Counted from the stretch's first letter, positions 9,335 through 18,010 are shown. The stretch: 64,000 bases of DNA from Palsa-601 sp963801185 (GCA_963801185.1 CAWDDW010000003.1:1054001-1118000); one strand, 5' to 3'. The notes: generated by a model not told the origin, from the sequence alone. Numbers and translations: made by a program.

Positions 9335-10397
9335 GTGAGCGCCGGTCCCCTCACCGCCGAGCTCGTCGCGGAGCGCCTCGGGTTCGCGCCCGGTACCTTC
9401 AAGCGCCGCCATGTCGACGAGCTTCGAGCTGCTGGGCGAACCGCCCGCCGAGCTCTGCCCAGAACCGCTCGAACCGGATCAGGCGGCGGCACGACTGGAG
9501 CTCCTCGGCATCCCTGAGCCGGACGCGAACGACGTGCTCTCCACACTGCCGTCGCCCGATCGCAGTCCGGAGTGGCTGTGGTGCCTCGAACGCGAGGTGT
9601 ACCGGCTCGCCTCGACGATGGGCGACCCGGACGCGCCCCGGGGATCGTGGCCGTCATTCGAAGGCGACGCCGAGCCTCTCGAATACCGGTGTCACTTCGT
9701 CCATGTGGCACTCGCCACGCTCCCGTTCACTCTCGAGTACTACGCAAAGCTCGGTGTCCCCGACGAGATCGCTATCGCATCTCTCGCAGACGTCGCCCGC
9801 CACATGGAGATCCACCGGCGAGTGCACCGCTCGACGGGTGTCGACGCCGCTTGGTGGGTCACGCTCTGCCTGCGGGGCGAGATCCAGGACCTCGGCAGCC
9901 TCCAGTACAACCGGTTCACGCTCGGCGTCAGCGACGAGAGCCCGGTCTGGTACCCCCCGGCCGAAGCGGCCGAGCTGGGCGCCGGCTTCGAGGACGGCGA
10001 CCCCTGTCTCGGGATCCACATCCCCGATGGGACACAGCTCGGGCCGGAGTGGGTGGAGGAGTCGTTGGTGAGGGCTGAGGGCTTCTTCAGGGAGTACTTC
10101 CCGGTCACGACGAGGAGGTTGGCAACCTGCGTGTCGTGGCTGCTCGACGACCAGCTGGCGGAATATCTGCCCGAGCAGTCGAACATCGTCCGGTTCCAGC
10201 GGCGTTTCGAGATCGTGCCAGGGGGGTACGAGGGCGACCGCGACGTCATGCAGTTCGTCTTCCGCGTGAACGGCCGCCCGGCGGATCTCGCCGTCCTGTC
10301 GCAGCGCTCGACGCTCGAGCGGGCAGCGGTCGCTCACTTGAGGGCCGGCCGGCACTGGCGGGTGAGGACCGGCTGGCTGGACCTGCCGCGCTACTAG
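9335..10397 (+). CDS. Acyltransferase-domain protein (NAT_N/GNAT_C-like), probable +1 frameshift near the start
   Basis: The main reading, ATG 9411 to 10397, gives 328 aa with FVHVALATLPFTLEYYAKLGVPDEIA, LGSLQYNRFTLG and IHIPDGTQLGPE. This pattern I associate with actinobacterial acyltransferase-domain proteins built of NAT_N and GNAT-like C-terminal domains. A better gene start may be GTG 9335, ten bases after the hexosaminidase stop: it encodes SAGPLTAELVAERLGFAPG, then goes off-frame near 9411-9450, needing the same +1 correction seen in other genes of this window. If ATG 9411 is the real start, no frameshift is needed. It may acetylate or deacylate an amino-sugar intermediate; that function is inferred from the operon only. 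Confidence 0.62.
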
Positions 10398-10461
10398 GGA
10401 CAGCAAGCAAGTGCAAGCGAGTCCCCCGGCCCGCCGTCAGAGGCGATGGAGGTGAAAGCCG

Positions 10462-11268
10462 TTGGGCGTGACACGTTCGAGACCGAGGTGGAAGCTCGCG
10501 GCAATCGGCGGCGTGTTGTCGCTGCCCGTTGTTCTGGCGGCATGCTCGACGCAGCACTCCTCGGCCACGAGCTCGACCTCCCCAGCTAGGACCAGCACTT
10601 CCTCTCGGTTCATCCGGCTCGCAGAGAAGGGCGCCGACGGCACCTTCTCTGCCAAGTACCGCGTCGTCAGCGCGACGTCACCGTTCGGCGAGGGACGCGG
10701 GCGCCTCGAGATGGCCCAGCGAGCGGAGGCCGGCCACAACCCATGGTCCGGCGGGGTCGGCCAGCACTCCGTTGGGAAATGGTCGTACCGGCTCTCTTTC
10801 GACGGTGGCGCGGACTATCAGTGGATCGAGAACGGTGGCAAGGCGGAGGACTGCTGGCGCACTCGCGGCCATCGCGCCTTCACCTGCTATGGACCGTTCC
10901 TCTTCCAGCCGTCGATCGGCTCCAGCCTCGCGATCGAGCCGTACCTTCCCGGAACGACACTGCAGGCGCTCGAAGCCCTTGCGAGGGGCACGAACCCGAG
11001 CGAGGCGAACCACCTCACGACCCTCGAGGACCACGGCGACCACATGACGGGGCGACTCGTCTGCCTACGCGATCGGACGAAGGAGGGCACGGGCACTTGG
11101 TGCTTCACGGAGAGCGGGTGGCTCGGATCCTTCCTCGGCACCGGGCATGTCTCGTCGGCTGGGTTCAGCCGGATCTCGCTCATCAGCAAGGCATCGACCG
11201 CACCGGCGAACGACTTCCATCCCGAAGGTCGGCTCAAGAGTGGCTTCAGGCTCCCGCCGTCGGGATGA
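10462..11268 (+). CDS. Secreted lipoprotein of unknown function
   Basis: This 268-aa protein has a lipoprotein signal peptide (KLAAIGGVLSLPVVLAAC, lipid-accepting Cys about residue 28) and a Ser/Thr-rich linker. GGAGGTG at 10448-10454 is seven bases from TTG 10462 and thirteen from GTG 10468, so TTG is preferred. The mature domain has four cysteines (EDCWRT, FTCYG, RLVCLRD, WCFTES) that could form two disulfides outside the cell. I do not recognise the family. It follows the acyltransferase by 64 nt on the same strand and may end the sugar operon, or be independent; the C-terminus meets a convergent gene at 11278. Confidence 0.75.
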   Translation: MGVTRSRPRWKLAAIGGVLSLPVVLAACSTQHSSATSSTSPARTSTSSRFIRLAEKGADGTFSAKYRVVSATSPFGEGRGRLEMAQRAEAGHNPWSGGVGQHSVGKWSYRLSFDGGADYQWIENGGKAEDCWRTRGHRAFTCYGPFLFQPSIGSSLAIEPYLPGTTLQALEALARGTNPSEANHLTTLEDHGDHMTGRLVCLRDRTKEGTGTWCFTESGWLGSFLGTGHVSSAGFSRISLISKASTAPANDFHPEGRLKSGFRLPPSG

Positions 11269-11277
11269 CCCTCGTCG

Positions 11278-12291
11278 TCAACCGGCCTTCGGCTGATAGG
11301 GGTCCCAGTCGGGCGGTGCTTCGGCCAGCAACTCCCGGACCAGGCTCACGAAGGTGTCGGGAGCCAAGGCGCTCTCCTCGGCACCGACGAGTTGCAGCGC
11401 CGGGACGAGCATGCCGCTTCCCTCGTACACCCACGTGCCCCCGCCCGGTTCGAGGGCGGAGAGTCGCTCGGCGAGGGGCGTGAGGTCCCGACGGGCCCGA
11501 ACCGGGCGGGACCGGTACTGGACCCAGGACTCGTAGCGGAAGACGAACCGGTACCGATGGCCCTGGCGAGTCAACAGAGCCAGGCGTTGAGTAGCGTTGT
11601 GTATGGCGCACGGGTGCACGCCGTCGGCCCACTCGTGGGCGAAACGATGACCTCCCGACAGCACCTCGCTCTCCGGAACGTCCACCACCGCAAGGTCCTC
11701 GTTCGGGTACTCCGTGATGGCTACGGCACCTGAGGCGATGAGCGCCTCGGAGTGGGCCAAGGCAGCGTCCTCATCCGCCCACCAGCTCTCGTAGCGCCCA
11801 GGGTGATCGCACAGCTCTGGTAGGCGGCCGAGCAGCTCGGAGTAGAGCTGGGCTGTCTGTTCGGCATAGGTACCGGACAGCTTCAACGGCGAGCGAGCCG
11901 GATCGGCGTATGCCGCGACGGTCATCGAGATCCGTGCTGCCCGCCGGTCGGTGTAGGTGGCGAAGTCGCCGGCCAAGGCCAAGTCGACCAGGAGCTGGCG
12001 GCGTGGCAAGGAGTTGCCCGGGTCGGCGAGTGCCGCCAGGGCAACCAGGCCGTCCTGGTCGAAGTGGTTGTTCGAGACGGCCCTCGCCGGCGAATGGAGG
12101 TCGCTGCCTGAGATGAGGTAGGCGAAGGCCATCTCGGCCGATGTGTCGGCCTCGAAGCCGGCAGGTGGCGGGTAGGAAGGCCAGTGGGTGAGGGTCAGGA
12201 CCGTGCCCTCCGTGGGAGAGCCGTCCACCACCACGTTCGGCCGCCCCTCAAGGAGGTGGTATGGGACGTAGCCCAGCTCGGTTCGCGCCAC
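11278..12291 (-). CDS. Conserved protein, DUF6687-like
   Basis: The 337-aa product starts at GTG 12291 (ARTELGYVPYHLLEGRPNVVVDG). Conserved-looking segments are VLTLTHWPSYPPPAGF, SNNHFDQDGLVALAALADPG, IHNATQRLALLTRQGHRYRFVFRYESWVQ split by short loops, and WVYEGSGMLVPALQLVG near the end. The HFDQDG segment recalls metal-binding phosphoesterase folds, but I cannot prove catalysis. The layout matches what I recall as DUF6687 of actinobacteria. There is no signal peptide, so it is cytoplasmic. It is the second gene of a two-gene minus-strand unit with 12307-12975. The name is from memory and should be treated as tentative. Confidence 0.7.
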   Translation of the reverse strand: MARTELGYVPYHLLEGRPNVVVDGSPTEGTVLTLTHWPSYPPPAGFEADTSAEMAFAYLISGSDLHSPARAVSNNHFDQDGLVALAALADPGNSLPRRQLLVDLALAGDFATYTDRRAARISMTVAAYADPARSPLKLSGTYAEQTAQLYSELLGRLPELCDHPGRYESWWADEDAALAHSEALIASGAVAITEYPNEDLAVVDVPESEVLSGGHRFAHEWADGVHPCAIHNATQRLALLTRQGHRYRFVFRYESWVQYRSRPVRARRDLTPLAERLSALEPGGGTWVYEGSGMLVPALQLVGAEESALAPDTFVSLVRELLAEAPPDWDPYQPKAG

Positions 12292-12306
12292 CTGGCTCAG
12301 CCTGGC

Positions 12307-12975
12307 TCAGCGGTCCTCGTCGGCCTTGTGAGCCGCGTTATCGGCGCCCGCGTCCCTCTCGTCTTCTGCAGTGTGCTCGAGCTGAGGATCGGCCAACGGC
12401 GCGACGAGAGGCGGTGAGGTGACCGGATCCGCGACCGCGCCGAACGGCGGGGAGTTGACACCGGGTACCTCGACTCGAATGCCGTAACCCGCCGGTAGGC
12501 CTGACAACAGCCGTGCCCCGATGGTCTGATGGCCGGCGATCCCACTCGGGGCTAGCACCTCGCCGGGCACCGGCGCGTTGCCCTCGAGACGGCCACGGCC
12601 GAGCGACTCCATCGCCTGGAGGACGTCGTGCTCGGTCGGTGCCGGCAGCTCGCCCTCGGGCGACAGCTCGTCCTCCTCGATCCTCGACAACCGGTCGGCA
12701 ACCTTGTCGGGGAAGTCGGCATCCCAGTGAGAACCCGATCGCCGTATCGTCCGGCGCCCGTCGAGGGTCAGCTCGAGACCGCGATTCGACCAGTCGATCA
12801 GGCGGGCGTCGATCAGCAGAGCGAGGGACTCGGCGAACGTGCTCGCCGCGACGCTCGCGCCGAAGAGCGCCTCGAAAGCGACGATTACCTGCTCGAGTGG
12901 GGCGAGCTCGCCCCCGTTCGCTCGCTCGACTGCCAGCAGTGCCGCCGCCTCGTAGCGGCCGAAGAGCGATTCCAT
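12307..12975 (-). CDS. Hypothetical protein with possible winged-helix N-terminus
   Basis: This 222-aa protein begins at ATG 12975 (ESLFGRYEAAALLAVERANG). Residues 1-75 are helical, and the segment LALLIDARLIDWSNRGLELTLDGRRTI looks like the recognition helix and wing of a winged-helix fold, so DNA binding is possible. The rest is acidic and Pro-rich without recognised motifs, and the C-terminus is highly charged (EDERDAGADNAAHKADEDR). It lies 15 bp before the DUF6687-like gene. A perfect 10-bp duplication (cctggctcag twice, 12291-12310) separates this stop from the next start. No function can be assigned. Confidence 0.6.
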   Translation of the reverse strand: MESLFGRYEAAALLAVERANGGELAPLEQVIVAFEALFGASVAASTFAESLALLIDARLIDWSNRGLELTLDGRRTIRRSGSHWDADFPDKVADRLSRIEEDELSPEGELPAPTEHDVLQAMESLGRGRLEGNAPVPGEVLAPSGIAGHQTIGARLLSGLPAGYGIRVEVPGVNSPPFGAVADPVTSPPLVAPLADPQLEHTAEDERDAGADNAAHKADEDR

Positions 12976-13101
12976 GACACCATCGTGCCCTTTCTTCAGC
13001 CCGAGTGCCCATCCGGTCGGCCCGAGTGCCCATCCAGGTCGTGGGCCAGATCGTGCGCCAGCTGCGAGTCGTTGACGACGAGGATGCGCTCGAGGCCGAG
13101 C

Positions 13102-14334
13102 TCACCCGAGGAGCCCGGCCGGATCGTGGACGGCGACACCCCCGACGATCGTCGCCGCGACCCTCAGGTCCGGCTCGAGCACTACGACGTCCGCCTGGCC
13201 GCCGGCTACGAGGCGGCCGGCGCCATAGCTCACGAGCCGGCCGGGGGTGAGCGTGGCCGCGCGGAGCGCATCGGGGAGCGCCATCCCCGCTGTGATGACG
13301 AGGTTCTGGACGGCCATGTCCATGGTGAGGAGGCTCCCGGCGAGCGTCGCCGGGTCATCGGCGAGCTCGACCCGCCGTCCCGAGACCGTGACGTCGAGCG
13401 TCCCGAGCTGGTGGCGGCCGGCGCCGAGGCCTGCCGCCGGCGACGCGTCGGTGACGAGGACGATGCGGCCGGGCGCGAGCCGGGCGACGATCTTGAGGAC
13501 TGCGGGATGGACGTGCTCCAGATCCGCGATCACTTCGAGCGTGACATCCTCACGGCGCAGGGCCGCACCGACGATGCCCGGCCGGCGGTGGTGAAGTGGT
13601 GGCATCGCGTTGAACAGGTGCACGACGTGGCCGGCCCCAGCGCCGAAGGCCCGCTCGGCCGTGTCGAAGTCGGCGTCGGTGTGGCCGACGGCGACGGTGA
13701 CGCCGGCGTCCCTGGCACGTGCGATGAGCTCGAAGGCACCTGGCAGTTCGGGTGCCAGGGTGAGAACGCGGAGTGTCCCGCGGCTCGCCTCGATCAACGC
13801 GTCGAGCTCGGCCATGTCCGGCAGGCGCAGCTGGCTCGGGTCCTGTGCGCCCGTGCGGGCCCGCGCGATGAACGGGCCCTCGAGATGCGATCCGACGATC
13901 CGTGCCCCGTCGCCAGATGACGTGACGCGAGCGATCGCCCCGATCGTGCGAAGGAGCCTCTCGGGCGAGTCCGACACGGTGGTGGCCAGGAGGGACGTCG
14001 TGCCATGGGCGGCGTGGAACCGTGCGATCCGACGGAGGGCATCGCAGACCTCGTCAGGGTCCTCGCCGTTCACCTGGGCGCCATCGCCCCCGTGGACATG
14101 GACGTCCACGAAGCCGGGCGCGATGGTCCTCCCGCCGAGATCGATGACCACCGGTCCCGCCACCGCCCCCGCAGCCCCCACCACCGCCGCACCAGCCCCC
14201 GTCGCTCCCAGCGCGGTCACGGTCCCGAGCCCGGGGTCGATGGCGACGTAACCCGGCTCGAACACCCTGTCGGGGCCGACGACCCGGTCAGCGCGCAAGA
14301 TCCGTGGCCTAGCTGCCGGGACGGAGGCGCTCAT
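13102..14334 (-). CDS. nagA: N-acetylglucosamine-6-phosphate deacetylase
   Basis: This 410-aa amidohydrolase has the NagA motifs in order: FVDVHVHGGDG (first metal-site region), IVGSHLEGPFIA with the metal-binding Glu, VAVGHTDADFD, VVHLFNAMPPLHHRRPG and LVTDASPAAG with the catalytic Asp. It converts GlcNAc-6-phosphate to glucosamine-6-phosphate and acetate in the cytoplasm. An Ala/Gly-rich insertion sits near residues 35-60. It lies 43 nt downstream of the SIS gene on the same strand. Together they would carry kinase-phosphorylated GlcNAc into fructose-6-phosphate. The next 126 bp (12976-13101), towards the unknown gene, show no clear feature. Confidence 0.92.
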   Translation of the reverse strand: MSASVPAARPRILRADRVVGPDRVFEPGYVAIDPGLGTVTALGATGAGAAVVGAAGAVAGPVVIDLGGRTIAPGFVDVHVHGGDGAQVNGEDPDEVCDALRRIARFHAAHGTTSLLATTVSDSPERLLRTIGAIARVTSSGDGARIVGSHLEGPFIARARTGAQDPSQLRLPDMAELDALIEASRGTLRVLTLAPELPGAFELIARARDAGVTVAVGHTDADFDTAERAFGAGAGHVVHLFNAMPPLHHRRPGIVGAALRREDVTLEVIADLEHVHPAVLKIVARLAPGRIVLVTDASPAAGLGAGRHQLGTLDVTVSGRRVELADDPATLAGSLLTMDMAVQNLVITAGMALPDALRAATLTPGRLVSYGAGRLVAGGQADVVVLEPDLRVAATIVGGVAVHDPAGLLG

Positions 14335-14377
14335 TCCCCGGACGCTCTAATTCCCCGGACGCTCTCCCAGCCGGCTC

Positions 14378-15378
14378 TCACGTGACCGTGACCTTGGTGA
14401 GCCCCTTTGGCCGGTCGGGGTCGAGGCCAAGCACAGTCGCCAGGTGGAAGGCGAGCTGCTGGCCCCGTGTGACGGCGAGCACCGGGGCGAGCACCTCTGG
14501 TGCTGACGGGTCCCAGCCACAGACGGCTCCTGGGACCGGTCCGATCACTCTCACGTCGGCCCCCCGCCCCGACAGTTCGCTTGCGAGCCCCAGCACGTCG
14601 GCCTCAGCCGGTCCGGGATGAGCGAGCGCGAGCACCCGGATCCCGGTCGAGGCGAGGGCGATCGGGCCGTGCCGCAGGTCGGCGGCGGAGAAGGAGGTGG
14701 CGAGCAGGGATGCCATCTCTTGGAGCTTGAGGGCAGTCTCGGCTGCGGCTCCCGAAAGGGGCCCGCGGGCCACGGTCGCGAGCCGGACGGCGTCGGCTAG
14801 CCAGAGGGCGAGGCCTCGCATCGGGCCGGGTTCGTCGAGGACCGAAGCCACCTGGTCGGGCAACGCGTCCCACGCGCGATCGCCGATGGCCATGCCTATG
14901 GAGGCGGCCACCAATGCGAATGCCACGAGCTCCGCCGTGACGGTCTTCGTCGCGGGCACCGCACGTTCTTCCCCGGCCCGGAGGGCGATGACCGCATCGG
15001 CGAGCCCGGCGAGTGGGCTCGATTCATCGTTGGTGACGGCGATGGTCCGGGCGCCGCGATTCGCCGCCTGCTCCAGTACCGTCGCGATCTCAGGTGTCCT
15101 GCCGGACTGGCTGACGGCGACGACGACGTAACCCTCGAAGTCGACCTCGGCGCCGTACAGCGTGTGGATGCTGGGCGAAGCAGACGCGACCGGCCGTCGC
15201 GTCGCCATCTCGAGCAGATAGCGCCCTGTGGTGGCGGCGTGGTCCGAGGAGCCCCGGGCGACGACCACCGTACCGGCGAGCGGCCGCGCGAAGAGGGGGG
15301 CGACCTCGTCCATGATCGCCTTCCGGCGCCCTACGGCTCTGCGAGCCGGTTGGGCTGCTCGGCCATCTCGGCCGCCAT
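14378..15378 (-). CDS. SIS-domain sugar-phosphate isomerase/deaminase (GlmS C-half-like; NagB-II type), apparent frameshift
   Basis: Two SIS domains without a glutaminase domain: VVVARGSSDHAATTGRYLLE, AVSQSGRTPEIATVL, RAVPATKTVTAELVAF, then VARGPLSGAAAETALKLQEM and SFSAADLRHGPIAL. This architecture is that of alternative glucosamine-6-phosphate deaminases (NagB-II) rather than GlmS. ATG 15313 opens the uninterrupted part (311 aa), but the family's usual N-terminus, MAAEMAEQPNRLAEP, is encoded from ATG 15378 and stops at a TAG. Adding one base near 15332 joins it to GRRKAIMDEVAPLF. I therefore annotate the locus from 15378. The operator at 15398-15415 is then just 20 bp upstream. Loss of one base is more likely than a real pseudogene, since the rest is intact. 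Confidence 0.78.
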
Positions 15379-15397
15379 GAGTGTCCCCCGCTCGGTC

Positions 15398-15415
15398 ATT
15401 GGAAAGAAACTTACC
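15398..15415. promoter_or_regulatory. Second candidate ROK operator, upstream of SIS-nagA
   Basis: The sequence attggaaagaaacttacc repeats the site at 481-500: both share GGAAAG-x-AACTTA with an A/T-rich left flank. It is an imperfect palindrome (TGGAAAGA against TGGTAAGT as reverse complement of the right arm). It lies 20 bp upstream of the corrected SIS start (15378) in the gap between recO (ends 15455) and SIS. Co-regulation with the importer operon is inferred. Confidence 0.6.
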
Positions 15416-15454
15416 AGTTCACCTCCCAGCCCTCACCCACCCGAGGTGGGCCGC

Positions 15455-16174
15455 TCACTGCGGGCCGGGCGCGAGATGGGCCGAGCGGAGCTGGCGGTCA
15501 AGGTGGTATTCCATCATGAGAGTGGCGATCCGCTCGACTTCTGCGGTGGCCCGGCTCGCCGGCGCGGCCAAGGCCTGACGGAGCTGGCCGCCGACGATCT
15601 GGCGCACGAGCTCGACGGTCTCGGGGGAGACGGCCTGCCCGCTCCGGCACGACCGGCAGAGGAACCCGCCCACGTGCTCGTCGAACGCCACGAGCGGGGC
15701 ATCCTCGCTGCACGAGGCGCAGGAGTCGACGATCGGCCCCACTCCCTCGAGGTCGAGCAGCCGGAGGAGAAACGCCCCGAGCAACACCGGGCCCGTACCT
15801 TCGGCCAGGGTTCGGAGTGCACCGGTCAAGGTCTTGAACAGCCCCGGCATCGGCTGGCGCTCGACTGCCACGAGGTCGACCGCCTCGAGCATCGTGTAGG
15901 CGGCCGGCATCCGGTCGAGGTCCTCGCGGATCGCACGGAAGTGATCGATCACCTGGACTTGGGTAACGACGTCGAGCTCCCGGCCCTTCCAGCACATCAT
16001 TGAGACATGGGTGATCGGCTCGAGCTGACCGGCGAGCTTGCTCTTCGGTTTGCGGATCCCCTTAGCGACCGCTCGCACCTTGCCGTGATCGGGAGTGACG
16101 AATGTGACGATTCGATCGGCCTCGCCGAGCTTCATCGTGCGGAGCACGACTCCCTCGTCCCTGAACGTTGCCAC
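15455..16174 (-). CDS. recO: DNA repair protein RecO
   Basis: The start is GTG 16174 (ATFRDEGVVLRTMKLGEADRIV), the normal N-terminal OB fold of RecO; the open frame extends further upstream without family-like sequence. The product has 239 aa, a typical length. The zinc-binding cysteines CASC and CRSC are present in the central part (VDSCASCSEDAPLVAF; GGFLCRSCRSG). RecO acts with RecF/RecR to load RecA on SSB-covered gaps. It lies downstream of uppS and a small membrane protein on the same strand. The end at 15455 is followed by the SIS promoter. Confidence 0.93.
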   Translation of the reverse strand: MATFRDEGVVLRTMKLGEADRIVTFVTPDHGKVRAVAKGIRKPKSKLAGQLEPITHVSMMCWKGRELDVVTQVQVIDHFRAIREDLDRMPAAYTMLEAVDLVAVERQPMPGLFKTLTGALRTLAEGTGPVLLGAFLLRLLDLEGVGPIVDSCASCSEDAPLVAFDEHVGGFLCRSCRSGQAVSPETVELVRQIVGGQLRQALAAPASRATAEVERIATLMMEYHLDRQLRSAHLAPGPQ

Positions 16175-16197
16175 GCTGGCAACGCTAGGGCGTGGCG

Positions 16198-16449
16198 TCA
16201 GCCGCGCCGGGACTTGTGGAGCTGGCCGCCGAAGAAGATGAGCGAGATGCCGATGATCGTCACGACGATGATCCCGAAGGCGCCCGGGTCGCCGGCTGCG
16301 GCGACGAGGAGCAGGATCAGAAGAGCGATCAGCCCGAGAACGATTCCCAAGATGACGCCGATGTGGTCCCAAAGGCGCCACGGTTTGCGGTCGAGGTCGG
16401 ACCCCGACGGCTTGTCGCCCCTCCTGCGCCTCTCCGGCCGGTTGCTCAA
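16198..16449 (-). CDS. Small two-helix membrane protein
   Basis: The gene most likely begins at TTG 16449, whose TTGA overlaps the uppS stop, giving 83 aa. The N-terminus is basic (NRPERRRRGDKPSG), followed by two hydrophobic segments, IGVILGIVLGLIALLILLLV and FGIIVVTIIGISLIFFGG, and a basic tail. It is probably an inner-membrane protein with both ends in the cytoplasm. The family is not recognised, but the tight overlap with uppS and the position before recO argue for a real translated gene rather than a chance frame. Confidence 0.65.
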   Translation of the reverse strand: MSNRPERRRRGDKPSGSDLDRKPWRLWDHIGVILGIVLGLIALLILLLVAAAGDPGAFGIIVVTIIGISLIFFGGQLHKSRRG

Positions 16450-17165
16450 CGCTTCACGCCCCCATAGCGCCGCTCGCGGCGCTGGAACTCCCGGATCGCG
16501 TCGAACAGGTTCTCGCGGCGGAAGTCCGGCCAGAGCACCTCGGTGAAGAGCAGCTCGGAGTAGGCGAGCTGCCACAGCAAGAAGTTCGAGATCCGGTACT
16601 CGCCCGAGGTTCGCACGACGAGGTCCGGATCGGGAAGATCCGGCCAGTACAGCCGGGAGTGGATGGCCCGCTCGTCGATGCGGCGCGGGTCGATGCCCTC
16701 GACGACGAGCGAGCGGACGGCGTCGACGATCTCCGCCTGCCCGCCATAGTTGAAGCAGATCGTGAGCGTCATGCGCCGGTTCTTCGCCGTCATCGACATC
16801 GAGTCGTCCATGTGGTGAACGATGCGCTTGGGGACCCGCCAGTCCCGCCGGCCGGAGAAACGGATCCGGACCCCCTTCGAGTGCAGGTCGTCGCGGTGCC
16901 CGGACAGTATCCTCTCGTTGAAATTCATCAGGTAACGAACTTCGTCGGGTGGCCTGCGCCAGTTCTCCGTGGAGAACGCGAACATCGTGAGCCACTTCAC
17001 ACCGACTTCGAGGGCGCCCTCGACGGTGTCGAACATCGCTTCTTCGCCAGCTGAATGTCCCTCGGTACGGGGCAGCCCTCGCGCACGCGCCCAGCGGCCG
17101 TTGCCGTCCATGACGCAGGCGACGTGCCGCGGGACCCGGTCGAGGTCGATGCCGTCGAGAGTCAC
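16446..17165 (-). CDS. uppS: Isoprenyl transferase (undecaprenyl diphosphate synthase family)
   Basis: This 239-aa cis-prenyltransferase begins RVPRHVACVMDGNGRWARARG, with the catalytic Asp in MDGNGRWA near residue 20, and continues TMFAFSTENWRRP, the usual substrate-binding region, and LVVRTSGEYRISNFLLWQ in the conserved C-terminal part. It makes long-chain polyprenyl diphosphate used as lipid carrier for peptidoglycan and other envelope glycans. It is followed with a 4-bp overlap by the small membrane protein and then recO, an arrangement common in actinobacteria. The 93 bp between this start and the siroheme gene end show no clear promoter. Confidence 0.94.
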   Translation of the reverse strand: MTLDGIDLDRVPRHVACVMDGNGRWARARGLPRTEGHSAGEEAMFDTVEGALEVGVKWLTMFAFSTENWRRPPDEVRYLMNFNERILSGHRDDLHSKGVRIRFSGRRDWRVPKRIVHHMDDSMSMTAKNRRMTLTICFNYGGQAEIVDAVRSLVVEGIDPRRIDERAIHSRLYWPDLPDPDLVVRTSGEYRISNFLLWQLAYSELLFTEVLWPDFRRENLFDAIREFQRRERRYGGVKR

Positions 17166-17258
17166 GAGATGCGAACATAGCCTCCGTCCCGGGCCAGCCT
17201 CGGGCGAGCCACTCGCGAGCCACTGGCCAACCTCGGGCCAGCCCCGGCGGCTACGAGA

Positions 17259-17951
17259 TCACCGCTCCGACAGGCGTCTTATTTCGGCCGCCACCCAGGC
17301 GTCGGCTGCCGCCTCGGCCTCCGAGCGCCGGCCTTCTTGGAGGCACGGCCATAGCTGCCCGTCGACCAGGCCGGCCCACTCGGCGTCGGCGGAGGACAGC
17401 CCGGCCTCCCGGAGGCTCGACCGGCAGCGGCCGACCAAGACCGCGAGCTCTCCCACCTCAGGCGTGAGCACCTCACCGATCCGGCGTTTGATCCAACCGG
17501 CGAGGTAAGGCGTGAGACCGCCGGTCGAGACGGCGACCGAGACCGGCCCGAGGCGGGTCACGGCCGGCACGAGGTACTCGCACGCCTCCGGGTCGTCGGC
17601 GGCGTTCACGAGCACGCCCCGTTCGCGGGCATCGGCGTAGACCTGCCGGTCGACGCCCGGCACGCCGGTGGCAGCGACGGCGAGCCGGCAGCCGTCGAGG
17701 TCCGACGCCTCGTACGGCCGCCGCTTGAGTTTCACCCCGAGTCGCTCGAGGGCTGGCGAGATCTCGGGCGCGACCACCGTGACCAGGGCGCCGCAGCTCG
17801 CGAGCGACTCCGCCTTGCGCGTGCCGATCGGGCCTCCGCCGACGACGAGACACCGCTGTCCCTCGAGCCGCAGGGCCAAGTGGAAGAGCGGCGGCGCGGC
17901 GTCTGTGGTGGGTCGGAGCCTGTCAGTCATGGTCAGGGACCGGTCAAGCAT
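17259..17951 (-). CDS. Precorrin-2 dehydrogenase/sirohydrochlorin ferrochelatase (siroheme synthase N-terminal domain)
   Basis: This 230-aa protein begins after a short leader with LFHLALRLEGQRCLVVGGGPIGTRKAESL (split here), a Rossmann NAD site of the Met8/CysG-N/SirC type, followed by VTVVAPEIS and LVNAADDPEACEYLVPAVTRLGP, the segment that carries the dual-function active-site Asp in this family. SVAVSTGGLTPYLAGWIKRRI marks the dimer/C-terminal part. No SUMT (CobA) domain is attached. ATG 17951 is used; ATG 17930 is possible. It is divergent from cysH-sulfite reductase. Siroheme is the cofactor of that reductase, so the gene pair makes sense functionally. Confidence 0.88.
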   Translation of the reverse strand: MLDRSLTMTDRLRPTTDAAPPLFHLALRLEGQRCLVVGGGPIGTRKAESLASCGALVTVVAPEISPALERLGVKLKRRPYEASDLDGCRLAVAATGVPGVDRQVYADARERGVLVNAADDPEACEYLVPAVTRLGPVSVAVSTGGLTPYLAGWIKRRIGEVLTPEVGELAVLVGRCRSSLREAGLSSADAEWAGLVDGQLWPCLQEGRRSEAEAAADAWVAAEIRRLSER

Positions 17952-18010
17952 GGCCGGTGCGGGATGACCCCGGCAGCCGGAACCTGGTGCCGGTGGCGGG
18001 AATACCCTTA

